The notes beneath the pieces were generated by a model. The model saw only the letters and a program-made list of their open reading frames with translations. It was not told where the DNA came from and made no database searches. A DNA stretch of 10,191 bases, from positions 1-10,191 of the forward strand of contig JAHIGH010000055.1 of the NCBI GenBank assembly GCA_018900295.1, read 5' to 3'. Shown piece by piece: positions 5,203 to 10,191 of this stretch. The translations under genes were made by a program, and so were the position numbers. The stretch is from Patescibacteria group bacterium. Its GTDB lineage: Bacteria; Patescibacteriota; Microgenomatia; Levybacterales; UBA12049. Numbering within the stretch: the stretch's first letter is position 1; each line of letters begins with the position of its first letter.

Positions 5203-5811
5203 TTATCTCCAAATCAAAAAATCCTCAGTTATCCAACCATAAGTATTTTTTGTTCTTTTATCGTTTGTTTGAACCGCATAAAATATAAAATCAAGTTCTT
5301 TATTATAGTATTTATTAAAAGCCCACCCTAAAGTACCACACTGTACTCTATCCCTTAAACGTGCTCCTCCTGCTGCATCGGTTGGCTTATCCCACAAAGC
5401 TACTTCGCTTCCACCTTCACAGCTAAAAACAAAATTTCTGTCCATTGTCTCTTCAGAAAAACCTGGATATTCCTGTATAGCGTGCTGAGTCGATTTATTC
5501 TCCGGTGCTTCTTTCGTAGGAGTTAGTGTAGGTTCAGGATTTATAGTCAATTGTGCCCCTGAATTAGAACCTTCAGAAATTGCCTTTGCTTCATCAAGAG
5601 TTTTCTGAGCACTTTCTAACTCATCTTTAACTCGCTTCCTCATTTCTTCAAACTCTGCTTGTTTTGCTTGTATTGTAGGATTAACTATATTTTCGCTTTT
5701 AATAACTGTTTTATCACCTGATGAACCACCAGTAATAAATACTATTGCTATTATTACAACTACAATCAAAACAGCAACCGCTTTTTTATTTAATTTCTTT
5801 TTTTCTTCCAT
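5203..5811 (-). CDS. Membrane-anchored protein with coiled coil and C-terminal SH3-like domain
   Basis: A 202-residue protein with a positively charged N-terminus (MEEKKKLNKK) and one membrane helix (about 11-28), placing the rest outside the membrane. A predicted coiled coil follows at about 48-80 (QAKQAEFEEMRKRVKDELES...), then a Pro/Thr linker (TINPEPTLTPTKEAPENK). The C-terminal beta-rich domain (about 128-202) has VALWDKP, RLRDRVQCGTLGW and YGWITEDFLIW, the usual layout of bacterial SH3-like (SH3b) domains. Cys131 and Cys158 may form a disulfide. SH3b domains often bind cell-wall peptides, but the ligand here is unknown. It starts 2 nt after the stop of the secreted nuclease gene and is surely cotranscribed with it, so the two may work together at the cell surface. 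Confidence 0.7.
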   Translation of the reverse strand: MEEKKKLNKKAVAVLIVVVIIAIVFITGGSSGDKTVIKSENIVNPTIQAKQAEFEEMRKRVKDELESAQKTLDEAKAISEGSNSGAQLTINPEPTLTPTKEAPENKSTQHAIQEYPGFSEETMDRNFVFSCEGGSEVALWDKPTDAAGGARLRDRVQCGTLGWAFNKYYNKELDFIFYAVQTNDKRTKNTYGWITEDFLIWR

Positions 5812-5813
5812 AT

Positions 5814-6569
5814 TTATCTACAAAGCGTCTCGCAAGGAACGCCGTCTTTATCTCCATCTAACCTGCTTACTCCACAACTATTTAAATAAAATTGCGCTTC
5901 TGCACAACTTGTCATTTGACCACATTTGGTTTTACCGGAGCAAGTAAATCCCCCGCCTAAGCCAACAGAATTTGAATTAGAAGTTGATGTACTTGTAGGA
6001 ACAATATATTGCTTTGTAGGTGCAATATAAACCGGATTAGAATTTGTCTTTAATATTGGCTTCTTTGTTGGCGTAATATTCAAGGGACATGACCCCCATA
6101 ATCCAAAATTATGTTCACGCGCGTATTCTTCAAAATTATTAAACTTATTAAGCATTTTTGTTGGATATTGCTTATAACTAAAAGCATAACCTTGCTTGAC
6201 CATTTCACCATTTACAAAAGTACGAACACTATCTGGCAAATAAACATATCGCAAAAGTCTTTCATATTTATCGCGATTGCCCTGTGTAATTTTTTCATCA
6301 ACCAAAATAACGGACTTTCCCTGCACAAAACTTTTCATCTTATTTGCCGCTTCTTTAGCAAAGCATTGCACTGACTTTCTCGGATCAACACTTTCCGGCG
6401 TATCAATGCCCAATAGCCTCACTACTTCTTTATTACCCCGAACATCTACCTGAATAGTATCGCCATCAATCACATTAAGCACTTTAAAAACTTGCTCAGC
6501 ATACACAGAAGTGACTGCAAAAGAAAAAATACCCACAATCAATAAAATAATGAAAAATATCTTGTTCAT
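5814..6569 (-). CDS. Secreted thermonuclease (SNase) with Excalibur domain
   Basis: A 251-residue exported nuclease. It has a signal peptide of about 24 residues (MNKIFFIILLIVGIFSFAVT...VYA, cleavage after A24), an SNase domain (about 25-161) and a C-terminal Excalibur calcium-binding domain. SNase active-site residues are visible: DGDT (Asp35, Asp37), VRLLGIDTPE with Arg51, Asp56 and Glu59, and Arg104 in DKYERLLRYV. The Excalibur part has paired cysteines (CGQMTSCAEAQFYLNSCG) and the loop DGDKDGVPCE. A Thr/Pro/Ser-rich linker (about 164-208) joins the two. Such enzymes cut extracellular DNA or RNA. The ATG at 6569 begins a clean signal peptide; a GTG 4 codons earlier is the alternative. It heads a two-gene unit with the SH3-like protein and is divergent from an Xre regulator. 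Confidence 0.92.
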   Translation of the reverse strand: MNKIFFIILLIVGIFSFAVTSVYAEQVFKVLNVIDGDTIQVDVRGNKEVVRLLGIDTPESVDPRKSVQCFAKEAANKMKSFVQGKSVILVDEKITQGNRDKYERLLRYVYLPDSVRTFVNGEMVKQGYAFSYKQYPTKMLNKFNNFEEYAREHNFGLWGSCPLNITPTKKPILKTNSNPVYIAPTKQYIVPTSTSTSNSNSVGLGGGFTCSGKTKCGQMTSCAEAQFYLNSCGVSRLDGDKDGVPCETLCR

Positions 6570-6588
6570 AATAATATACACAAAATAA

Positions 6589-6614
6589 GACTTATCGTCT
6601 CTGGATATATAGTC
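6589..6614. promoter_or_regulatory. Candidate double operator (C-box-like) for the Xre regulator
   Basis: The divergent intergenic region has GACTTATCGTC (6589-6599) and GATATATAGTC (6604-6614), 15 bp centre to centre. Both resemble the controller-protein box of restriction-modification systems (GACTTATAGTC in the Esp1396I system, from memory), with one and two mismatches. In addition AAGACT (6587-6592) and AGTCTT (6611-6616) form an outer inverted repeat. The sites lie between the start of the regulator and the start of the nuclease gene, so binding could affect both. Confidence 0.45.
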
Positions 6615-6636
6615 TTTATTTTAAGATGATTGTACC

Positions 6637-6846
6637 ATGGATGAGATAAAAAAACAATTTGGGAAGCACCTTAGAAAACTGAGACAGGAAAAAAAATTAA
6701 CGCAAGAAGAACTGGCAGACAAGGCCGATATGCACTCTACTTATATTGGCCAAATAGAAAGAGGAAAAAGAAATCCGTCACTTATAAACTTATATAAACT
6801 CACAAAAGCACTAAAAATATCCGGCGGGCACCTTCTCCCCTTCTAA
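6637..6846 (+). CDS. Xre-family HTH regulator, controller-protein-like
   Basis: A 69-residue single-domain protein of the HTH_3/Xre family. Helices 2 and 3 of the DNA-binding unit lie in LTQEELADKADMHSTYIGQI (21-40), followed by ERGKRNPSLINLYKLTKAL. The string TYIGQIERGKRNPSL closely resembles restriction-modification C proteins (TYI..(I/V)ERGERN.SL), which are about this length, dimerise, and bind paired boxes in front of their own gene. No methyltransferase or endonuclease gene is present in the window, so it is an orphan in that sense. The gene divergent from it encodes a secreted nuclease. No Shine-Dalgarno sequence is evident before the ATG at 6637. Self-regulation is inferred from the two operator-like sites upstream. 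Confidence 0.9.
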   Translation: MDEIKKQFGKHLRKLRQEKKLTQEELADKADMHSTYIGQIERGKRNPSLINLYKLTKALKISGGHLLPF

Positions 6847-6910
6847 TCAATACCCAACTTACTCTGTGTTAATTTCGTAGTTAATCTTGAATATTAGCTT
6901 TATAAATTAA

Positions 6911-6937
6911 AGCCTCGCAAGGTCGAACCTTGCAAGG
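6911..6937. repeat. Hairpin repeat, copy 1
   Basis: A 27-bp element beginning AGCCTCGCAAGG, with a CGA turn and the self-complementary CCTTGCAAGG at its right end. The arms CCTCGCAAGGT and ACCTTGCAAGG form an 11-bp stem with one mismatch. It is identical to copy 2 at 8250-8276. It lies 65 bp after the Xre gene. An A run, not a T run, follows on the plus strand, so it is not a standard terminator for that gene. Confidence 0.75.
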
Positions 6938-7107
6938 ATAAAAAAAATTTGAAGCATCAATAAAAGCATACGTCTTTTTCCCTATTTGCTTTTTCTTCAT
7001 ATAAATAAGATAAAGAGATTAATTATAACAAAAAGCGCAGAACTAATCAGGGTTGTTTATTCAACCTAATCTTCATAATGAAAATTGGTGAGCAGCCAAT
7101 GGAGGAG

Positions 7108-7136
7108 TTGACAAATAATGTAAAATTTGTTTACAT
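7108..7136 (+). promoter_or_regulatory. Predicted promoter of the pilin gene
   Basis: A perfect -35 box TTGACA (7108-7113) is followed by 17 nt and a weak -10 box TTACAT (7131-7136; TACATA with 18 nt is an alternative). The ATG at 7143 is 6 nt further and has no Shine-Dalgarno sequence upstream, so the transcript would be leaderless. Just before it, ATTGG and CCAAT (7084-7100) form a small inverted repeat. Confidence 0.55.
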
Positions 7137-7142
7137 ATAAAC

Positions 7143-7625
7143 ATGATAAAAAGGAGTTCTGAAGGTTTTACATTAATAGAGCTTTTAATTGTAATAGCAA
7201 TTATAGGAGTATTAGCAGCAGGATTGCTTGCAGTAGTTGATCCTCTGACTCAAATGGCCAAAGGACGTGACTCAGGTAGGAGATCAGACGCTAAACAACT
7301 TGTTGATGCCGTTGAAAGATATAAAATTTACTATGGGGTATATCCTGATTCAACTTGTTGGTGGTGCAGTTCAAGAAGCGGCACAAATTGGTTACCGGTT
7401 CTGTTGGGTTCAAAAGAAATTAAAAAACTTCCTATGGATCCAAAAAATACAGCATCACCTGAGCTTACATATTATTATACGAGTAATGGTGCAGATTATT
7501 GTATACAGATAGGTTTTGAAATTAATGTGGCAAGTGATCCAGATTACAGAGGTTATTGGAACTCAACATGGAAGTTGAGATATGGGCCATACGGTGCAAG
7601 CGGTGGCTTGTGCGGGTCGAGATGA
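7143..7625 (+). CDS. Type IV pilin-like / pseudopilin protein
   Basis: A 160-residue prepilin with a short positively charged leader MIKRSSEG, cut before Phe9 by prepilin peptidase. The class III signature FTLIELLIVIAIIGVLAAG follows, with Glu at +5 of the mature protein. The hydrophobic helix spans about 9-31, and the amphipathic continuation is RRSDAKQLVDAVERYKIYYGVYP, as in GspG/PilA-like proteins with the usual 'A...Y....G.YP'. The globular part has four cysteines (72, 75, 120, 157), two of them in an unusual CWWC, and is probably disulfide-linked. In type IV pilus or type II secretion-like machines such proteins polymerise into surface fibres used for adhesion or DNA uptake. No assembly genes are in the window, so it is a stand-alone pilin gene. 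Confidence 0.93.
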   Translation: MIKRSSEGFTLIELLIVIAIIGVLAAGLLAVVDPLTQMAKGRDSGRRSDAKQLVDAVERYKIYYGVYPDSTCWWCSSRSGTNWLPVLLGSKEIKKLPMDPKNTASPELTYYYTSNGADYCIQIGFEINVASDPDYRGYWNSTWKLRYGPYGASGGLCGSR

Positions 7626-7756
7626 AATTTTAGATTTTAGACACTTTTAGACACACCCGATCTGTCTTACGTTGACACCTAAGGATTAATACAGGAGTTG
7701 CCAAGGCTTTTATTGTTCGAGACTGAAAGCCGGGAACTATCAGAGTTGAAGACTTC

Positions 7757-7776
7757 CCTGCCTGCCGGCAGACAGG
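7757..7776. repeat. 20-bp palindromic repeat
   Basis: CCTGCCTGCCGGCAGACAGG is a palindrome with one mismatched pair around the centre GCCGGC. I recall the same core as a frequent interspersed element in CPR genomes; only one copy is present here, so the claim rests on memory plus the palindromic structure. Confidence 0.55.
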
Positions 7777-7934
7777 TTGCTTACGCTCAAAGAATAACTC
7801 CTTTGATATCATTCTTACTTCTACAAATTAGTACGTAAAGCGTAATTTTTCAAATAATTCTTGCAGCTCTGTGGATAATTCCGGTTGGATTGTTATACCC
7901 CTCTGCTTTCAAAATGCGAAAATATAATACCTAA

Positions 7935-8024
7935 CCCTCCTTCGCTAAAGCTACGGAAGGGCACGGCGATACTTTGACTTGTGCCTTCGAAGCCTATAAG
8001 GCGAAAAGGCAAAGCTACGGAGGT
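7935..8024. repeat. Pair of related GC-rich hairpin elements
   Basis: Two neighbouring elements share AAAGCTACGGA. The first is CCTTCGCTAAAGCTACGGAA (from 7939). The second starts TGCCTTCGAAGCCTATAAGG (7982) and ends AAAGCTACGGAGG. The second folds as nested hairpins: TGCCTT (7982-7987) with AAGGCA (8006-8011), enclosing GCCT-ATA-AGGC (7992-8002). Both stand out in GC from the AT-rich surroundings. Confidence 0.55.
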
Positions 8025-8194
8025 ATATGCCAATTATTTGCAAATTCAAAGCGGAGTGGTATACTATGTTTCCGGTAATTTTATTTTAATCTCGAAGGAA
8101 AAATGTCGTGTTGTGTTCTGACCATCCCAACCGACAAATTCATACTCAAGATTATAACAAGAAGCTCACAAAAACGAAATAAAAGAATTTTGAT

Positions 8195-8214
8195 ACTATA
8201 CTCTACTATACTCT
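8195..8214. repeat. Tandem duplication of ACTATACTCT
   Basis: Two perfect head-to-tail copies of the 10-mer ACTATACTCT. Each contains a TATACT, a -10-like hexamer, but no -35 box at proper spacing is seen and no gene follows on the plus strand. Confidence 0.6.
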
Positions 8215-8249
8215 CGCAAACACGGTACAATATCTGTCACCATAACAAT

Positions 8250-8276
8250 AGCCTCGCAAGGTCGAACCTTGCAAGG
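8250..8276. repeat. Hairpin repeat, copy 2
   Basis: Identical over 27 bp to copy 1 at 6911-6937 and in the same orientation. It touches the end of the hydrolase gene, whose TAG stop (8279-8277) lies in the adjoining GGCTAG. It could serve as a 3'-end hairpin of the hydrolase mRNA, although no T run follows on the minus strand. Confidence 0.75.
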
Positions 8277-9398
8277 CTAGTGTAGATACTTTTTAAAAAA
8301 TTCTACCGTATTCCCCATCGCTTCATCAAAAATTCCGCCTACAAAATTATGTCCGCCTGATACATACTCATTGAGTTCATGATCTATCGAAGTATTATCC
8401 AGTAAATTATTTAAATTCCTGCTATAACGGATATCAACTACCGTGTCATCCACCGCGTGATTCAAAGAAATTGCGCCCTTTATTCCACTTAAATAATTTG
8501 TCATGGGAACCTGTTTCCAAAAAGAAGAATTTGGGTCAAATTGACCGTATCTATCAAACATCCCGCTTCTTCTTTTTCTGCTTGGCGAGTCAGATGGTGA
8601 CCGCTGATAAGAATTATCTTCAATTCTAAATTCCGAAAAATCCTCATACGTATAGACCGCTCCGGCCCAAATTACTATCGCCGGAATTTCGGGCCGCACC
8701 GCCAATGCTCGGGCGATAACATTTCCCGCCATTGAATGCCCCCACAACCCGACAGCGCCCGGATTGATAAAATCCAAATTCTGCAAAGCAGCTCTCGCGT
8801 TAAGAGTATCAACAATATAATCTCCGGAATAATATCCTCCACCAGGCTCCCCTTCCGAATCTCCATGTCCGCGAAGATCAATTTTAAAAATCACAAATCC
8901 CGATCGCGCCAAATAATCAACATACGAGGCATAGTTTACAAAAGTCTGATAATTCTGTGGCAGAATATAGCCGTGAACAAAAACAATTGCCGGCCAACCA
9001 TCCTTAGGCTTCTCTCCTATCGGAACTGTCAATTGCCCATAAATTTTTAACCCATCCGAATTATAACTCGTGAGATAACTCGTATAACTTCCATTTTGTG
9101 ACAATTGCCCCATCTCCCCCAAAAAACTCTCATAACTACGCGAGCGCAGATACGGAATTGTAATCTCCTGGAAAGGAAAAGACGTGGGACTGATCTTCCT
9201 TTCTACATCCGGACTCAAACCCATATTTTCTGCTGTTTTTTTCAATCCATCTTTATAAATTGGAAGATAAATCGTTCCAAAAACAAAAAAGTTAAATGCC
9301 AAAAGCGCGCCCAAAAGCAATAAAATTTTATTTCTTCTCTGAGACTTGGTTAATGCTTTTGGCTCCCTGACAAAGCCGGACCTAATTTTTTCTTCCAT
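8277..9398 (-). CDS. Membrane-anchored alpha/beta hydrolase
   Basis: A 373-residue serine hydrolase with a cytoplasmic basic N-terminus and one membrane helix (about 24-46, ILLLLGALLAFNFFVFGTIY), so the catalytic domain lies outside the membrane. Alpha/beta hydrolase features (numbered from the ATG at 9398): oxyanion-hole strand IVFVHGY (138-144), DLRGHGDSEG (174-183), nucleophile elbow GHSMAG with Ser222, an acid in NHAVDDTVVD (Asp317 or 318), and the catalytic His350 in SGGHNF. This layout resembles S9-type peptidases and dienelactone hydrolase-like esterases; the substrate is unknown. A basic patch SRKRRSG lies in the cap region. The start at 9398 is favoured over a TTG six codons earlier because a TGGTAGAAT box lies 8 nt before it. 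Hairpin repeats flank the gene on both sides. Confidence 0.92.
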   Translation of the reverse strand: MEEKIRSGFVREPKALTKSQRRNKILLLLGALLAFNFFVFGTIYLPIYKDGLKKTAENMGLSPDVERKISPTSFPFQEITIPYLRSRSYESFLGEMGQLSQNGSYTSYLTSYNSDGLKIYGQLTVPIGEKPKDGWPAIVFVHGYILPQNYQTFVNYASYVDYLARSGFVIFKIDLRGHGDSEGEPGGGYYSGDYIVDTLNARAALQNLDFINPGAVGLWGHSMAGNVIARALAVRPEIPAIVIWAGAVYTYEDFSEFRIEDNSYQRSPSDSPSRKRRSGMFDRYGQFDPNSSFWKQVPMTNYLSGIKGAISLNHAVDDTVVDIRYSRNLNNLLDNTSIDHELNEYVSGGHNFVGGIFDEAMGNTVEFFKKYLH

Positions 9399-9406
9399 GA
9401 ATTTAT

Positions 9407-9415
9407 ATTCTACCA
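9407..9415 (-). promoter_or_regulatory. Extended -10 promoter element of the hydrolase gene
   Basis: On the minus strand TGGTAGAAT (TGn plus TAGAAT) ends 8 nt before the ATG at 9398. No clear -35 box is seen, as is usual for extended -10 promoters. There is no Shine-Dalgarno sequence, consistent with a leaderless mRNA. Confidence 0.5.
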
Positions 9416-9448
9416 AAAAATTTAAAATTAGTATCTGCTTTGAACATC

Positions 9449-9479
9449 TAGCCTCGCAGAATTGGACATTGCAAGACTA
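9449..9479. repeat. Hairpin repeat, copy 3 (diverged)
   Basis: Starts with the same TAGCCTCGCA as copy 2 and ends TTGCAAGACTA where copy 2 ends TTGCAAGGCTA. About 7 of 29 positions differ, mostly in the centre, and pairing of the arms is weakened. Same orientation as the other copies; it lies upstream of the hydrolase gene. Confidence 0.6.
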
Positions 9480-9509
9480 AACTTTAACTTTCTATAATCA
9501 ATTGATTCA

Positions 9510-9518
9510 TGCTAGAAT
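9510..9518 (+). promoter_or_regulatory. Extended -10 promoter element of the last gene
   Basis: TGCTAGAAT (TGn plus TAGAAT, -10 at 9513-9518) ends 5 nt before the ATG at 9524. It is nearly the same as the element in front of the divergent hydrolase gene. No Shine-Dalgarno sequence is present, so a leaderless start is likely. Confidence 0.5.
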
Positions 9519-9523
9519 AAATT

Positions 9524-10191
9524 ATGGAGCTTTCAACTCAAACAAAAAACAATTTCTGGAAAACACCGCTTGTAATTTTTCTCGCGATTATTTTCTTTCC
9601 TTTCTTCTTCACCTATTGGGTGTACCAACGCGATTGGAACCCTAAAGCAAAATTTGGATTCATGCTCGGATTTTGGTTACTGATAGTGATAGCGCTGGTT
9701 ACAAATTTTCCGCGAGAAGAATTAATAACCACTCCAAAAAATACTATCTCTATAACCCCGCAGCCTGCATCGCAAACACCTACAATACATGCACAAAACA
9801 TTTTCCCCACGCCGGCAATTTCCATCAACTATCTTAATTTTGATAAAAACCGCGGGAACAATTACTTTTCAGCCAAATACGCGAAAGAGTATATGGACTT
9901 TGCAAATAAATCAGCCCCGGGAGCCATAAAAAATGTTTACCTCAAATTTTTGCCTGTTGACCCCGCGGGTATGACAGAAGAAGAATACAAAAAAAATATC
10001 TCAGAAACTTATATTACAGTCGATGTCAATCCGTTCTACTGGAATATCACAGATAAATCTACTAAAATCAAACTTATTACAGCAGCTATTAACGAATTAA
10101 AAAATACCTTTTCAGGACTTCCCCATATCACCATCACTGACGGCGCAAAAACCCTCGCCACAGCCTCCCTCCCCTCCCTCACCGCCGATCC
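9524..10191 (+). CDS. Two-helix membrane protein, unknown function (partial, 3' end outside window)
   Basis: An open frame from the ATG at 9524 to the window end gives 222 residues without a stop. It begins MELSTQTKNNFWKTPLVIFL. Two membrane helices are clear, about 14-34 (PLVIFLAIIFFPFFFTYWVY) and 44-62 (FGFMLGFWLLIVIALVTNF), joined by a short basic loop QRDWNPKAK. A Thr/Pro/Ser-rich linker follows (about 68-98), then a soluble mixed domain with KNVYLKFLPVDPAG, ETYITVDVNPFYWNI and an AINELKNTFSGLPHITITDG segment. Short hairpin pairs of helices followed by a linker and an outer domain are common in CPR surface proteins. I do not recognise the family. It is divergent from the hydrolase, with a diverged hairpin repeat and two extended -10 elements in the shared 125-bp region. 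Confidence 0.8.
   Translation, partial: MELSTQTKNNFWKTPLVIFLAIIFFPFFFTYWVYQRDWNPKAKFGFMLGFWLLIVIALVTNFPREELITTPKNTISITPQPASQTPTIHAQNIFPTPAISINYLNFDKNRGNNYFSAKYAKEYMDFANKSAPGAIKNVYLKFLPVDPAGMTEEEYKKNISETYITVDVNPFYWNITDKSTKIKLITAAINELKNTFSGLPHITITDGAKTLATASLPSLTAD

Larger units (their letters stand above)
7626..8248. other. Gene-poor stretch with several repeats
   Basis: About 620 bp without a convincing gene on either strand; the open frames here have no start signals, no recognisable domain and odd composition. It holds a palindrome at 7757-7776, GC-richer hairpin elements at 7935-8024 and a tandem duplication at 8195-8214. The 7-bp inverted pair AGGAGTT (7693-7699) and AACTCCT (7796-7802) brackets the first palindrome. 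It may be a landing zone for small repeats or the remains of a decayed gene. Confidence 0.55.

Noticed and set aside
6913..6950. Rho-independent terminator of the Xre gene
   Set aside because: The hairpin is good, but on the plus strand it is followed by A residues, and identical copies elsewhere are not followed by T runs, so a repeat element is the better reading.
7693..7802. Small MITE bounded by AGGAGTT / AACTCCT
   Set aside because: The inverted pair is only 7 bp with no target-site duplication, which is easily expected by chance over this distance.
7630..7812. Minus-strand open frame of 60 codons (contains PVCRQAG)
   Set aside because: The composition and the PVCRQAG string come from the palindromic repeat at 7757-7776; no start signal, no domain and no coding rhythm.
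8103..8285. Plus-strand open frame of 60 codons before the hydrolase gene
   Set aside because: No promoter or Shine-Dalgarno sequence, runs through the tandem duplication and the hairpin repeat, and has no recognisable domain.

Overview
The window looks like chromosomal DNA from a small-genome bacterium of the Candidate Phyla Radiation (Patescibacteria), with a Microgenomates-like group as the best guess. Grounds for this are compact genes with tiny gaps, moderate to low GC, several short GC-rich palindromic repeats inside and between genes, a small glycine-rich membrane protein that I remember as common in this group, and many secreted or membrane proteins of unknown role. The taxonomic call is inference from style; no 16S or long marker alignment was possible.

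Region 1 (1-2300, minus strand) is housekeeping: ychF, then the rpsF-ssb-rpsR operon, with rpsR running off the left edge. Two of these core genes carry short GC-rich repeats inserted in frame: about 33 codons in the ychF G domain and about 9 codons in the ssb tail. Region 2 (2300-3530) holds a probable promoter-to-terminator small RNA unit on the plus strand. It also holds a Fic module on the minus strand: a 58-residue upstream ORF with the Fic-inhibitory motif TTKLEG, followed in the same frame, after TAA TGA, by a 212-residue Fic-domain protein. Two diverged copies of a 64-bp direct repeat flank this module.

Region 3 (3570-6850) is AT-rich and accessory in character. On the minus strand it has a small membrane protein, an unknown 200-residue protein, an isolated yidD overlapping a YbjQ-like gene, and a two-gene unit of a secreted thermonuclease (SNase plus Excalibur domains) and a membrane-anchored SH3-like protein. 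Divergent from the nuclease is a small Xre regulator resembling restriction-modification C proteins, with two C-box-like sites in the shared intergenic region.

Region 4 (6850-10191) has a type IV pilin-like gene (plus), about 620 bp without a convincing gene but with several repeats, a membrane-anchored alpha/beta hydrolase (minus), and the 5' part of a two-helix membrane protein (plus) that leaves the window. A hairpin repeat occurs three times here in direct orientation.

A theme across the window is that five genes starting transcription units (rpsF, the Fic-upstream ORF, the pilin, the hydrolase and the last gene) have a -10-like box 5 to 8 nt before the ATG and no Shine-Dalgarno sequence, which suggests leaderless mRNAs. 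Genes such as ssb have a clear Shine-Dalgarno sequence instead.
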